Positions 17,369-26,771 are shown, counted from the stretch's first letter. The stretch is 64,000 bases of DNA from an uncultured Flavobacteriaceae bacterium (GCA_947494695.1 CANLWB010000002.1:186001-250000); one strand, 5' to 3'. The notes: generated from the sequence alone by a model not told the origin. Program-made: numbers and translations.

Positions 17369-19531
17369 ATGAAAAAGTTATTTTATATCGTAGTACTAAC
17401 ACTAATTTGTTGTTCGGGATTTTCACAAAGTGAAGACCAACGCATTATCAGTATTAAAAACCAACTCGAACTACTTGCAGTAGATCATAAAGGGCTTACC
17501 GAGCAGGCTAAAACAGAGATTAGTGTTAGTAATATTACCCTGTCTAATTTTATTCTGGCCATTTCCAATGCGCACGGCGTGAATATCAATATTGCTCCGG
17601 AGTTAAACAAGATTACCATTGCCAACAATAATTTTTCGGATGTCACGGTGTCCGATCTATTAGTGTTTTTATGCAAAGAATACAATTTAGACATCGATTT
17701 TACCGGAAGTATTTTATCAATTAAAAATTATACCCCTCCAATAGAGGTTCCCGAAAAGCGAATCATTCCGGTACTATATAATCCCGAGAAACATACAATT
17801 ACCATTGATGCGCAAAATGACAAACTCTACGAGGTGTTTAAACGCATTACGGACGAAAGTGCAAAAAACCTGGTCTTTACCCCGGGTTTAGAGAATAAAA
17901 CTATGACCTCATATATAAAAGACATGCCTTTTGATGCGGCCATGGATAAACTGGCATTAGCCAATAATTTGTACCTGGAAAAAACAAAAGACAATTTCTA
18001 TGTATTCGAAAGTAATAGTGACACCAGTACCAAAGCGCAATCCAGTACAAGATCACGACGCGGGAAGCCATTAAATTTTAAGATTCTCGACAAAGGAAAG
18101 AAGCTTTTAGCTGTAGATTTTAACACCGTACAAATAAAAGACGTCATTGCAGAGCTTAGTCAGACCCTTAATATTAATGTCTTTACAGCAACACCTTTAG
18201 ATGACGCCGGAACCATAACCTTTAAAGCGGCATCCATAGCCTTTGATGAGCTGCTCTTAAAAATGTTTGAATCCAATTCAAAAATGATTTCTGCTCGGCA
18301 GGGGAATTCAGAAGTAAAAACATCCACCGGAGGAAAAAACTTTACATTCAAAAAAGAAGATGATGTATATTATTTCGGCACCGAAAACCAGTTAAGTGTA
18401 CGTAAAGTCGAAATCATTCATTTAATGCATCGTACTGTGGAGCTATTTTCAGACCCGCAGGGGGGAAGTGGACGAAGCCGAACCGTAGGAAGGAATAATT
18501 ACTCTGGTAATAATTACAATGGGTATAATTCAAACTATAACAATTCCATTAATACCTCTGGCACCGGTATAAACCGGAACAGAAATGTTTCAAATGGAGG
18601 GGGCAACAACTCTACCACAAGAACAAGGGGATCTGGCGGTATGTCTAGAACCATTGACGAGATTATCCCCGATGACATTATCGAAGGTTTAGACATAAAA
18701 ATAGACCGCGAGCTTAATAGTCTCTACGTGACAGGAACCGGTGCTAGGATTGAACGGTTAAAAAAATTCATCGCCTATATTGATAAAACGGTTCCAGTTG
18801 TGTTGATAGAAGCCATGTTTGTAGAAGTTAATAAAAACAATACCATTGAAAGTGGAATAAGTTGGGGAATAGGCGACGAACCCGCAGAAACAAAAGGGAG
18901 TCTTTTTCCTAAAACGGACTTCACTCTTGGGGCCAAGACCATAAATAAAGTAATTCATGGATTTAGTGGGTTTGACCGACTGAATTTAGGAAAGGTGGTT
19001 CCTAACTTTTTCGCTACAGTGAAGGCCATGGAGAGCAATGGTCATTTAAAAATAAAATCAACGCCTAAGTTGTCTACATTAAACGGACATAGAGCTACAT
19101 TTTCCAATGGAGAAACCTCTTATTATACGGTAACACAACGTAACATTTATGGTACCGATAACCCACAAACCTCAGAAATTACAAATTACGAACCCATAGA
19201 TGCCGAGCTTGGTTTAACCATTAAACCATTAGTGTCTGGGGACGGACAAGTCACGCTTGACATTTTTGTGATTCAATCCAGTTTTGGCAATCGCATAGAC
19301 GAAAATGCTCCCCCCGATATAAACTCCCGGGAATTTAGTTCCATTATTCGCGTGCAAGATCAGGACATTGTGGTGCTTGGTGGACTGGAAGAACAAACCA
19401 AAATAAATTCGGGTAGTGGGGTACCGTTATTGTCACGTATTCCTATGATTAAATGGCTGTTTAGTTCCAGAAAACGAGAAGCATCAAAGGCAAAATTAAC
19501 CGTGTTTATTAAACCAACAATTATATACTAA
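17369..19531 (+). CDS. gspD: Secretin (GspD/PilQ family) outer-membrane channel
   Basis: ATG 17369 gives signal peptide MKKLFYIVVLTLICCSGFSQ and 720 aa in total; a TTG at 17354 overlapping gspE is less likely. Residues 40-340 hold several STN/secretin N-domains (VSVSNITLSNFILAISNAHG; VNINVFTATPLDD). An Asn/Gly/Ser-rich insertion of about 65 residues is encoded at about 18460-18650. The C-terminal secretin gate follows (VVLIEAMFVEVNKNN, LKIKSTPKLSTLNG, DQDIVVLGGL, and VPLLSRIPMIKWLFSS, the family signature). It would form the outer-membrane pore. No pilotin is seen nearby. Confidence 0.88.
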   Translation: MKKLFYIVVLTLICCSGFSQSEDQRIISIKNQLELLAVDHKGLTEQAKTEISVSNITLSNFILAISNAHGVNINIAPELNKITIANNNFSDVTVSDLLVFLCKEYNLDIDFTGSILSIKNYTPPIEVPEKRIIPVLYNPEKHTITIDAQNDKLYEVFKRITDESAKNLVFTPGLENKTMTSYIKDMPFDAAMDKLALANNLYLEKTKDNFYVFESNSDTSTKAQSSTRSRRGKPLNFKILDKGKKLLAVDFNTVQIKDVIAELSQTLNINVFTATPLDDAGTITFKAASIAFDELLLKMFESNSKMISARQGNSEVKTSTGGKNFTFKKEDDVYYFGTENQLSVRKVEIIHLMHRTVELFSDPQGGSGRSRTVGRNNYSGNNYNGYNSNYNNSINTSGTGINRNRNVSNGGGNNSTTRTRGSGGMSRTIDEIIPDDIIEGLDIKIDRELNSLYVTGTGARIERLKKFIAYIDKTVPVVLIEAMFVEVNKNNTIESGISWGIGDEPAETKGSLFPKTDFTLGAKTINKVIHGFSGFDRLNLGKVVPNFFATVKAMESNGHLKIKSTPKLSTLNGHRATFSNGETSYYTVTQRNIYGTDNPQTSEITNYEPIDAELGLTIKPLVSGDGQVTLDIFVIQSSFGNRIDENAPPDINSREFSSIIRVQDQDIVVLGGLEEQTKINSGSGVPLLSRIPMIKWLFSSRKREASKAKLTVFIKPTIIY

Positions 19532-20745
19532 TGTTTGAAACATTCAAAACATATGCGGTATATGGTAGTCGGTATTGTGGTATCGAACATACGAATAAAA
19601 ATGGGGAAACCACCGTCCATATAACGCTTTTAAAAAAGACAAATAAAAGTGTTGACATTGAGAAGCACTACACCACTTCATCCACCGGGGAACTAACCAA
19701 AGTACTACGCAAAAAACAGCATGCTAGTTTAATTATAAACGATGAGCAAATTTTAACCAAAGTCGTTAATAGTACACAACAAGATGATCTTAAACTGGTT
19801 TATCAGGCATTTTCTAATATCGATATCTCCAAATTTTATTATGAGATTATAAGCCAGGGAGACCAGGCGTTTGTGACCATTTGTAGACGGTCTTATGTCG
19901 ATAATCTAATTAAATCGTACCAGAAACAAGGGGTGCTGGTTTTGGATTTTTCTTTAGGAAACTCCAGTTTGGCTAATGTGGTAAGTTATGTTGAGGATGA
20001 CATGTTATTAACCTCTAACGCGACCATTCACTTAAATAAAGGGCTAATTACTGACATAGATATGAAGCCTTCCATTGAAAGCGAGGCATACCATATTAAT
20101 GGGCTAAGAATTACAAATGATTATTTCCTATCATTTTGCGCTGGGTTGAATACCATTTTAAATAATTATCATCCCAAAACAAACTATAAAGATGAAAGCC
20201 ATGTGCTCTTTAAAGGTTTTAAAGAAGTACGGTTTTTTAGTCAGTTTTTTAAGTTGGGACTGGTCTTTTTATTTGCGGTGTTATTGGTGAACACACTTAT
20301 TTTCAACCATTATTATAACAAGGTAAATACCTTAAACGAAACTTCCTTGATCAATCAGGCCGCCAAGGACAAGATTGTTACCCTTAGTAAAACTGTTGGG
20401 AAACTTCAAAAAACAGCCGATGATATATTAAAAAGTACGGCTTCTAAAAGTTCATATTACATGAATGCTATTATTAACAGTTTACCAGAATCAATTCTAC
20501 TATCAGGCATACAATACCAACCGTTGGAAAAGAAACCAAAGCCAAACAAACCTATTCAGGTAAAACGGAACACCATTGTAATATCTGGTGATTCTAATGA
20601 TAGCGACCAGTATTCTAACTGGATATCCAAACTAGAAACAATGGATTGGGTAAAAGGCGTGGAAGTAATGGAGTATAAAGACATAAAACTCGGAGCTTCT
20701 CACTTCAGTATAAAAATCAATATGAAAAATGACCAATCAGACTAA
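19531..20745 (+). CDS. GspL/PilM-PilN-like inner-membrane anchor
   Basis: Product of 404 aa starting on the last base of the secretin gene. Residues 1-230 are a cytosolic domain with a diverged actin-like/PilM pattern (YCGIEHTNKNG, then VLVLDFSLGNSSLANVVSY). One membrane helix follows (FKLGLVFLFAVLLVNTLIF, about 237-258), then a coiled segment and a ferredoxin-like periplasmic domain (SILLSGIQY, IVISGDSNDSDQYSNWI, MDWVKGVEV), the PilN/GspL arrangement in one chain. It would link the GspE ATPase to the periplasmic part of the machine. Assignment rests on gene order and topology more than sequence identity. Confidence 0.7.
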   Translation: MFETFKTYAVYGSRYCGIEHTNKNGETTVHITLLKKTNKSVDIEKHYTTSSTGELTKVLRKKQHASLIINDEQILTKVVNSTQQDDLKLVYQAFSNIDISKFYYEIISQGDQAFVTICRRSYVDNLIKSYQKQGVLVLDFSLGNSSLANVVSYVEDDMLLTSNATIHLNKGLITDIDMKPSIESEAYHINGLRITNDYFLSFCAGLNTILNNYHPKTNYKDESHVLFKGFKEVRFFSQFFKLGLVFLFAVLLVNTLIFNHYYNKVNTLNETSLINQAAKDKIVTLSKTVGKLQKTADDILKSTASKSSYYMNAIINSLPESILLSGIQYQPLEKKPKPNKPIQVKRNTIVISGDSNDSDQYSNWISKLETMDWVKGVEVMEYKDIKLGASHFSIKINMKNDQSD

Positions 20746-21241
20746 AAATATACTTTTGGTAGCCGGGTTTACCCTGGCAATCTTCTTATGTTACCATCTA
20801 GCTATCTCTAAGACGGTCGATCTTAAAAGTGAGTTCGACACTTTCAAGCAAGAAGAAAAACTATTTAAAAATATGCCGAAGCAACTAACTCTATTAAAGC
20901 AGAAACAAACGTATTACGATTCGATTTTAAACAAACATCTAATTACGGGGGCTTCGATTCAGAATAACCTTTTGAAAAGAATCAATTCGATAGCAAGCAG
21001 TAATCAATTAAAGGTGATCGCCTTTTTGCAACCCCATGTTGCGCGAAATAATGATGTCATATTAAAAACCCATCAATTCACGGTTCAAGGGGGCTACAAT
21101 GATATTATAACATTGGTTCATTATCTAGAGCAAGAGACCAAGTTTGGAGAGATCATTAACTTATCGTTTGAGAAAAAGAAGAATTTTAGAACAGGGAAGT
21201 ATTATTTGTGGACCTGCGTTTCGTTGAGAAGTATTAATTAA
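20729..21241 (+). CDS. GspM/PilO-like inner-membrane protein
   Basis: Product of 170 aa overlapping the preceding gene by 17 bases. It has an N-terminal membrane helix (NILLVAGFTLAIFLCYHLAI), a coiled region (LKSEFDTFKQEEKLFKNMPK) and a ferredoxin-like C-terminal domain (FTVQGGYNDIITLVHYLEQE, typical of PilO/GspM). It is the last gene of the operon, followed by a strong hairpin at 21292-21325. It probably pairs with the GspL-like protein. Confidence 0.7.
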   Translation: MTNQTKNILLVAGFTLAIFLCYHLAISKTVDLKSEFDTFKQEEKLFKNMPKQLTLLKQKQTYYDSILNKHLITGASIQNNLLKRINSIASSNQLKVIAFLQPHVARNNDVILKTHQFTVQGGYNDIITLVHYLEQETKFGEIINLSFEKKKNFRTGKYYLWTCVSLRSIN

Positions 21242-21291
21242 AAGTTCCCATTAGATTGACATAATTTACTATCCTTAATTATACAAGCAAA

Positions 21292-21325
21292 AAGAGGCAG
21301 GGAATGAAGAGTTCCCTAACCTCTT
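21292..21325. terminator. Hairpin terminator between convergent transcripts
   Basis: AAGAGG and AGGGAA pair with TTCCCT and CCTCTT around a six-base loop. On the minus strand the stem is followed by a T run, so it clearly serves the minus-strand gene at 21341-21616. It may also stop the pilus-like operon. Confidence 0.75.
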
Positions 21326-21340
21326 ATTTAATCATCCCCC

Positions 21341-21616
21341 CTAATTGCTGATTAATTTATTTACAGAGTTTAATATACATCTACGTAAAAGCATGGTGTA
21401 AAGAACTCTATTCTTAACAGTATTTCCGTCTTCTTCTTTCTTATTAGAAAAAAAAGCCTTCGTTGCATATAGACAGTAATCATCTACATCCAAATTAGGA
21501 TTGTTTTTATACTTCTCAATAGCTTCCTTAAACCCTAAGAAGTCAGGTAATTTCAGTTCACCGGATTTTTTCATAAGAATATTCGCAAGATAATGAATAA
21601 AATCAATATACGTCAA
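21341..21616 (-). CDS. Small protein of unknown function, divergent from an XRE regulator
   Basis: Product of 91 aa from TTG 21616, or 77 aa from ATG 21574; the TTG lies inside the palindrome, which makes the ATG attractive. Helical, charged, with LKLPDFLGFKEAIEKYKNNP and a C-terminal helix RVLYTMLLRRCILNSVNKLI. No family recognised. It has its own terminator (21292-21325) and shares a 46-base divergent control region with the XRE gene, so it is probably controlled by it. Confidence 0.5.
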   Translation of the reverse strand: MTYIDFIHYLANILMKKSGELKLPDFLGFKEAIEKYKNNPNLDVDDYCLYATKAFFSNKKEEDGNTVKNRVLYTMLLRRCILNSVNKLISN

Positions 21617-21650
21617 TTTTGACGTATGATTTTTGAGAGCTAAACGTCAA
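21608..21650. promoter_or_regulatory. ACGTCAA inverted repeat plus extra half-site, candidate XRE operator
   Basis: ATACGTCAA and TTGACGTAT form a perfect 9-base inverted repeat separated by two T (21608-21627). A third ACGTCAA half-site lies at 21644-21650, just before the XRE start. The elements fill the divergent gap between the two small genes, the usual place for an autoregulatory operator. Confidence 0.6.
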
Positions 21651-21661
21651 ATTTGTTTTTG

Positions 21662-21889
21662 ATGAGCGAAGATCAATTCAAAAAACGTCAGAAAGCCTTA
21701 GGGAAACGCATCAAAGACTTACGCGTTCGGGCAGGCTATACCAGTTACGCACATTTTGCAATTGAACATAATTTAGAAGGTAAGAGTGTTTGGCGTTGGG
21801 AAAACGGAAACATTAGCCTTAAGAACCTTTTTGTTGTTGCCGATATTCATGGAATCGCCCTGGGGAGGTTATTAGAGGGGATTGAATAA
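21662..21889 (+). CDS. Small XRE-family DNA-binding protein
   Basis: ATG 21662 gives 75 aa (MSEDQFKKRQKALGKRIKDL...); TTG 21653 is an alternative. The whole protein is one HTH_XRE domain: LGKRIKDLRVRAGYTSYAHF, then a helix pair ending SVWRWENGN, and SLKNLFVVADIHGIALGRLL. No effector domain. An ACGTCAA inverted repeat lies just upstream. Such small regulators are often found on mobile or stress-controlled cassettes. Confidence 0.8.
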   Translation: MSEDQFKKRQKALGKRIKDLRVRAGYTSYAHFAIEHNLEGKSVWRWENGNISLKNLFVVADIHGIALGRLLEGIE

Positions 21890-22129
21890 GAATTGCTTAC
21901 TCAAGTTTTGCTTTACAATTTAAGCTTATTTTGTCGCTCATAATTGTAACCTATTAATTACCAGTTCGTACCACAATACAATCTTAAACACACAACCCTT
22001 ACCACTCCTCAATTATATTTAATCATTAAGTAAATCCAAACCTTCTTTGAAAAAGAAGGAATCTCAATTCAGGATGACATTAACGATTAACTATAACAAG
22101 GCTAAAAACGGCATTAAACGTATTTGTTT

Positions 22130-22267
22130 TTAGAGTTTGGTTAATACATCTTTTAAAATTTCCAAATAGGTATCGATTTCAGAAAAAGTAAGTGAAGCAA
22201 AACCTAATCGGGTAGCGTTGTGCGATGGTCCATAATACGGAGCCAAAATTAAATGAAGGTTTTTGGC
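22130..22267 (-). pseudogene. C-terminal remnant of a MocR-type aminotransferase
   Basis: The minus strand encodes KNLHLILAPYYGPSHNATRL followed by GFASLTFSEIDTYLEILKDVL and a stop: the C-terminal end of a PLP-dependent GntR/MocR-family aminotransferase (the GPSHNATRLGFASL stretch is typical). An in-frame stop precedes it and the remaining roughly 400 residues are absent, so only about 45 codons survive. A hairpin CCTTCTTT-GAA-AAAGAAGG lies at 22041-22059 downstream. Confidence 0.6.
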
Positions 22268-22296
22268 TTAGTACATTAATTACAAATAATTGTTAA

Positions 22297-22998
22297 TCAT
22301 GCTGTTGCTTTTAGGGCTTCATAACTTTTAAGTCCCATTGCTATTAACCATAGACAAAGAGAAATCTCTCCAATATCTGCAAAAATTGTTGCGTTTTCTA
22401 AAATGATAGAGTTTGCATCTGGAAACAGGAAATAAACAATAAAGTCAACGATATCTCCAATAGCCCCTAGCATTAAGAACACACCAATAAATTTGGGAGC
22501 TAAACCCGTCTTAAAAATCATATATCCTAATGGAAACATATACAATCCGTAAAATATTTGATTGATAAAATAGCCATCAGTATGGATGTTTAAGAAGAAA
22601 ACAGACAAACTCTGTAATTGTTCATAGTTTAAAGCTCCAACATAATAATCTGTTGTAAGCAGCTTTAAACTGGCAAATTGATTTAGTGCATTTTGACAAA
22701 ACATAGCTACTGAAATTACCGTTAAAAGCAACATTAGCAATGATAAATGCGTATTAACCTTCTTGAAAACTGTGTACATTACGAATACATAAAAGAAAAA
22801 AGAAGTGGACATTATTAAATCGCTCACAAAACCTAAGCGAAAAAGCCACTGGTTTTCTGTAATGTTTGCATAAGTAGCAGTTAAATCTCCTGGAACGAAT
22901 AATTTTTGCCTCACAAAAAACTCGGCAAAAATTCCAGTAATTGCAAGAACTAAAAAAATAAGACCTGCTAGTCTTCCTAATTTTTTATTTGAATCCAT
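22297..22998 (-). CDS. DUF4386 family membrane protein
   Basis: Starting at the second Met (22998) the product has 233 aa. Six or seven membrane helices; the pattern GRLAGLIFLVLAITGIFAEF at the start, a first loop with ITENQWLFRLGFVSDLI, and LAPKFIGVFLMLGAIGDIVD later match DUF4386. Function of the family is unknown. A short noncoding gap with runs of T separates it from the DUF4249 gene, which is transcribed in the same direction. Confidence 0.8.
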   Translation of the reverse strand: MDSNKKLGRLAGLIFLVLAITGIFAEFFVRQKLFVPGDLTATYANITENQWLFRLGFVSDLIMSTSFFFYVFVMYTVFKKVNTHLSLLMLLLTVISVAMFCQNALNQFASLKLLTTDYYVGALNYEQLQSLSVFFLNIHTDGYFINQIFYGLYMFPLGYMIFKTGLAPKFIGVFLMLGAIGDIVDFIVYFLFPDANSIILENATIFADIGEISLCLWLIAMGLKSYEALKATA

Positions 22999-23115
22999 AA
23001 TCATGTTTTTTGATTGATACTATACCGACGGATGTAACATTAATATTGTTACAAATCCATTATAACTTTTTTAATAAATCATGTGGTTTTTTTAGAAAAA
23101 ATCTGTTGAGAACTC

Positions 23116-23952
23116 CTAAAAAACCTTCACAAACTGTTTGGAACTCTGTATGCCAAAAAAACCGAGTGCTCTGGTATCATCTGAGATCTTAATAATGTTC
23201 CCAGTTAAGTTAGCTGGTGGTGGCCAAAATAGCTGACCAGGGTCATCTTCACTGCCGGAATTTGTTATCTGACTTTCTAATTGTTCGAACTGATTAAAGT
23301 AAAATTGGTATGTATTATAGTTTAAATTGGCAATGGCAACATGGACTTCATCTGGATTATCAATAAAAAATTCTGTAGAGTCAAAAATGGCATTTTCGTT
23401 ACCATTAAAAAGCACATCATTGGTGAGATTATTAATTTCTAATGCTAGTCTCCCGTTTTTATAGAAAAGGTAATTGATTAAATAAAAATTGGTGTCATCT
23501 TCAGGGTCTGAAAATATAACCCGGTTATAATCCTTAGTAATTTCTACATCCTGTATAGTGATTTCTTCCTTTAGAACTTCTTCATCAGATTTGTATATGG
23601 TGCCATCTTCCAATTCTATTTCTACCCAATAGGTGCTTCCAACATCCCCAACGACCATATCGGCACTTCTATAATTACCGTTGGAGTAATTAAAATCATC
23701 AGTCAATACCGTAGTAGCACCTGTAGAATGTTTTGTAAAAACCGTTATTTGAGCATTTGATATGTACTCTGAAGTTGTAACATTTACGGGGACTGTTCTC
23801 TGTATTTTTACGTTCACATAATGACTTCCACCTAAAAGAAATCCTGAAATAAATACTTGGGGTTCGTAATTAGAAGCGTTTGGTACTTCTTTAACACAAC
23901 TTGTAAACGTGATAAGAAGGACGACTATTGATATGTTTTTAATTGATTTCAT
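23116..23952 (-). CDS. DUF4249 outer-membrane lipoprotein, partner of the TonB receptor
   Basis: Product of 278 aa; lipoprotein signal MKSIKNISIVVLLITFTSC. Beta-rich Ig-like domain with ISNAQITVFTKHSTGATTVL, followed by DDTNFYLINYLFYKNGR and FFGIQSSKQFVKVF at the end, as in DUF4249. In Bacteroidota this gene follows FecR-controlled TonB receptors; here its start is 7 bases after the receptor's stop. Probably a surface lipoprotein assisting the receptor; the ligand is unknown. Confidence 0.82.
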   Translation of the reverse strand: MKSIKNISIVVLLITFTSCVKEVPNASNYEPQVFISGFLLGGSHYVNVKIQRTVPVNVTTSEYISNAQITVFTKHSTGATTVLTDDFNYSNGNYRSADMVVGDVGSTYWVEIELEDGTIYKSDEEVLKEEITIQDVEITKDYNRVIFSDPEDDTNFYLINYLFYKNGRLALEINNLTNDVLFNGNENAIFDSTEFFIDNPDEVHVAIANLNYNTYQFYFNQFEQLESQITNSGSEDDPGQLFWPPPANLTGNIIKISDDTRALGFFGIQSSKQFVKVF

Positions 23953-23959
23953 CTTAAAA

Positions 23960-26683
23960 TTAGAATTTAAAATTGTAGGTTACAAAAGGGACAGGAGCAC
24001 CAAATACTGAAAACTCAAAGGTTTTTAGCTGATTGTCATGAAAGGTTGAAAACACAGAAAAGGCATTCCTGCTTCCATAGGCATTATACAATCCAAAATT
24101 CCAGCTACTTTGCCAACGGGTGTCTGGATTCCCTTCTGGGGTATAGGTAAATGAAATATCGAGTCTGTGTGTATCTGGAACTCGGTATGCGTTTCTATTG
24201 GAATAGGTTAAATATGGATTTCCATCAAAAGACAAGCGCCCTGTAGGCACCGTAGTTGGTCTTCCTGTTTGATAGGTGAAAAAGAATCCTACATCCCATT
24301 TTTTCCCTAAATCATAATTAGCGGTAATATTCAGCAAATGAGGTCTATCGTAATTAGAGGGGTAATACGTACCGTTATTTATGTTCTCTTGATTGAATTT
24401 ACTGGTTGTTTTTCGTTTGGAAACCGAATACGTATAATTAAAGTTTCCTGTTAGTTTACCTTTGTTTTTATAAGCCGCTAGTTCTAGTCCATAGGCGTAT
24501 CCATCGGCAGGCAGTAATTGCGTTTCTAAATTTTCATTTATGAATAAATCGGCACCCTCTTTGTATTCCACAAAATTTTTGAAGGTTTTATAATAGCCTT
24601 CTACAGAAAAATTATAAATACCATCATCTGTATCATAAGCATATCCTCCTGAAACTTGATTGACCTCCAGTGGTTTAATATGAATACCTGATGGCTTCCA
24701 AATATCAAAAGGTAATGCAGCAGCAGTATTAGACATGAGGTGTATATACTGGTAGTTTCGGTTATAACTCAGCTTTAATGCTTTTCTATCATTGATATTA
24801 TATTTTAAAGAAAGGCGTGGTTCAAATCCCGAATAACTTTTAATAAGCGCTCCTTTTTTATATGTTTTGATATCTGTAATGGTGTTTACAGTAGAAGGAA
24901 AATCCGGATTATAGATGGCCACCGAATTAGTACCAATATTCCCAAACCACGAGTACCTAAGACCTAGGTTCATTGAAAATTTATTCCATGTTTTTTCTAT
25001 TTCATAATAAGGCGAAATTTCAAGCCCTTTGTCTTTATCAAATTTTTCAGGAAAAAAATCACCACCTACATGATCTATTTCAGCTGGATTAAATTGGTAT
25101 AAAGTGCCATTTACGCCAAATCGCATCGTGGTATAGGGGTTTAGGTAATACGTGAAATCCGGTTTAACTATCCAGTTTTGCACTCCAGAACCCCATTCAA
25201 ATGTTTGTCCGCTTGGTATGATGCCCCCATTATCGTTTTGAGAAATGAATTTATAGGTATAACTACTATAAATCCCTGATAAATTCATGAACAATTTATG
25301 ATTAAAAAGATGATTCCAACGCACCGTCGTGGTGGCATTTTTCCATCTAAAATCAATAGAGCCGCTTACGCCGTCTGAATCATCTGCTCCTTCTTCTGTA
25401 CTTTCGTCGAGCTTCATTATATCTGCTCCAAAATACCCTGAAACATATAGTTTGTTGTTTTCGTTAATGTTCCAAGATAGCTTAGTATTCAAATCATAGA
25501 AAGCGAGTTTTGTATCTTCTAATTCACCTCCTATAATAGGGAAGAATATATCGAAATATGACCTACGCCCCGACACTAAAAAGTTTAGTTTTTCTTTTGC
25601 TATAGGCCCCTCTAATGTAATTCTGGAAAAAAGGGTACCCAAGCCTCCTTCACCTTTAAATGCTTTGGTGTTTCCTTCCTTTTGGCGAATATCTAAAACT
25701 GACGAAGCTCTCCCTCCATATCTAGCGGGTATACCGCCTTTGTAAAGCGTCATACCCTTTATGGCGTCTGCATTAACTACTGAAAACAAGCCCCATAAAT
25801 GTGAAGAAATATACATGGGCGCTTCATCTAAAAGCACAAGGTTTTGGTCTATATTTCCGCCACGAATGTTAAATCCCGGGGTACCTTCACCCACCGAGGA
25901 AACTCCAGGTTGCGACAATACCGCTCTCGTAATATCTGGTTCACCAAAAAAGGCCGGTAGCTTTTTAATATCGGCAACAGTTAAGTTATTAACACCCGTG
26001 AGCATATGTCTCACTTGACTTTTATTTTTGTTTTCCGATGTTATCACTACCTCATCTAAGGTATCTGAAGACGGTTGCAGCTCAAAATTTCTTTTCTCAT
26101 TGGCATTTAGTTCCACCGTTACTTCTAAAGAAGCATACCCCAAATAGGAAACTTGAAACGTGTGTTTTCCTTGTGGAAGCGTTAGGGAGTAAAAACCATA
26201 TGCGTTGGTGGTCGCACCTATCCCTTTATCAACCACTATAACATTTGCCCCAAGTAAAGTTTCTCCGGTTTCCGCATCTGTAATGGTCCCACTTACGGTA
26301 TAGGTTTCGTTTTGCTTTTTTCGATGAGAAAGAATAACTAAATTCTTCTTTAACTTATAGCCGATATCGGTATTCTGTAATAACTCATCCATAGTAAATA
26401 CAATATCTTTTTCAAGGACATTAATGCTGAACGTCTGTTCAATATTCACTTCATCATTGTTATATACAAAGCTATAAGTGGTCTGAGTTTCTATCTGATT
26501 AAGAATAGAGTTTAAGGAGGTGTTATTGAGCTGTAGGCTAATTTTATTTTGAGAAAAACTGGACACCGCCATGAGTTGAAAGCAGCATGCCAGGTATATT
26601 GTTAGTGATAATTTCATTAAAAAAATAGATCTTTTTAGAACGCGTTTTCGTTTTAATGAAACAGCAGTTTGTTTTATTTTCAT
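23960..26683 (-). CDS. TonB-dependent receptor with STN signalling domain
   Basis: Product of 907 aa. After a long signal region (to about residue 45) comes an STN domain (ISLQLNNTSLNSILNQIETQ), a carboxypeptidase-like repeat (VSGTITDAETGETLLGANVI), a plug with IKKLPAFFGEPDITRAVLSQ and GFNIRGGNIDQNLVLLDEAP, and a beta-barrel ending in FVTYNFKF. The STN domain senses ligand and signals to a FecR anti-sigma factor, encoded just upstream at 26772-27743. The sigma gene of the set is broken (27799-28057), so induced expression may be lost or depend on another sigma factor. Confidence 0.92.
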   Translation of the reverse strand: MKIKQTAVSLKRKRVLKRSIFLMKLSLTIYLACCFQLMAVSSFSQNKISLQLNNTSLNSILNQIETQTTYSFVYNNDEVNIEQTFSINVLEKDIVFTMDELLQNTDIGYKLKKNLVILSHRKKQNETYTVSGTITDAETGETLLGANVIVVDKGIGATTNAYGFYSLTLPQGKHTFQVSYLGYASLEVTVELNANEKRNFELQPSSDTLDEVVITSENKNKSQVRHMLTGVNNLTVADIKKLPAFFGEPDITRAVLSQPGVSSVGEGTPGFNIRGGNIDQNLVLLDEAPMYISSHLWGLFSVVNADAIKGMTLYKGGIPARYGGRASSVLDIRQKEGNTKAFKGEGGLGTLFSRITLEGPIAKEKLNFLVSGRRSYFDIFFPIIGGELEDTKLAFYDLNTKLSWNINENNKLYVSGYFGADIMKLDESTEEGADDSDGVSGSIDFRWKNATTTVRWNHLFNHKLFMNLSGIYSSYTYKFISQNDNGGIIPSGQTFEWGSGVQNWIVKPDFTYYLNPYTTMRFGVNGTLYQFNPAEIDHVGGDFFPEKFDKDKGLEISPYYEIEKTWNKFSMNLGLRYSWFGNIGTNSVAIYNPDFPSTVNTITDIKTYKKGALIKSYSGFEPRLSLKYNINDRKALKLSYNRNYQYIHLMSNTAAALPFDIWKPSGIHIKPLEVNQVSGGYAYDTDDGIYNFSVEGYYKTFKNFVEYKEGADLFINENLETQLLPADGYAYGLELAAYKNKGKLTGNFNYTYSVSKRKTTSKFNQENINNGTYYPSNYDRPHLLNITANYDLGKKWDVGFFFTYQTGRPTTVPTGRLSFDGNPYLTYSNRNAYRVPDTHRLDISFTYTPEGNPDTRWQSSWNFGLYNAYGSRNAFSVFSTFHDNQLKTFEFSVFGAPVPFVTYNFKF

Positions 26684-26771
26684 GAATTTGAACGATGTTA
26701 ATTAATACTAATCTTAGGCGATTGGTTTTATTGACGGTTATAGTGGGAAAGCGGCAATTTCCCCACTTGTT

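Noticed and set aside
14404-21241. Tad or Com-type pilus
   Set aside because: The ATPase has the GspE/PilB tetracysteine motif and the anchors are GspL/GspM-like; no TadA/B/C or ComGB-like genes are present.
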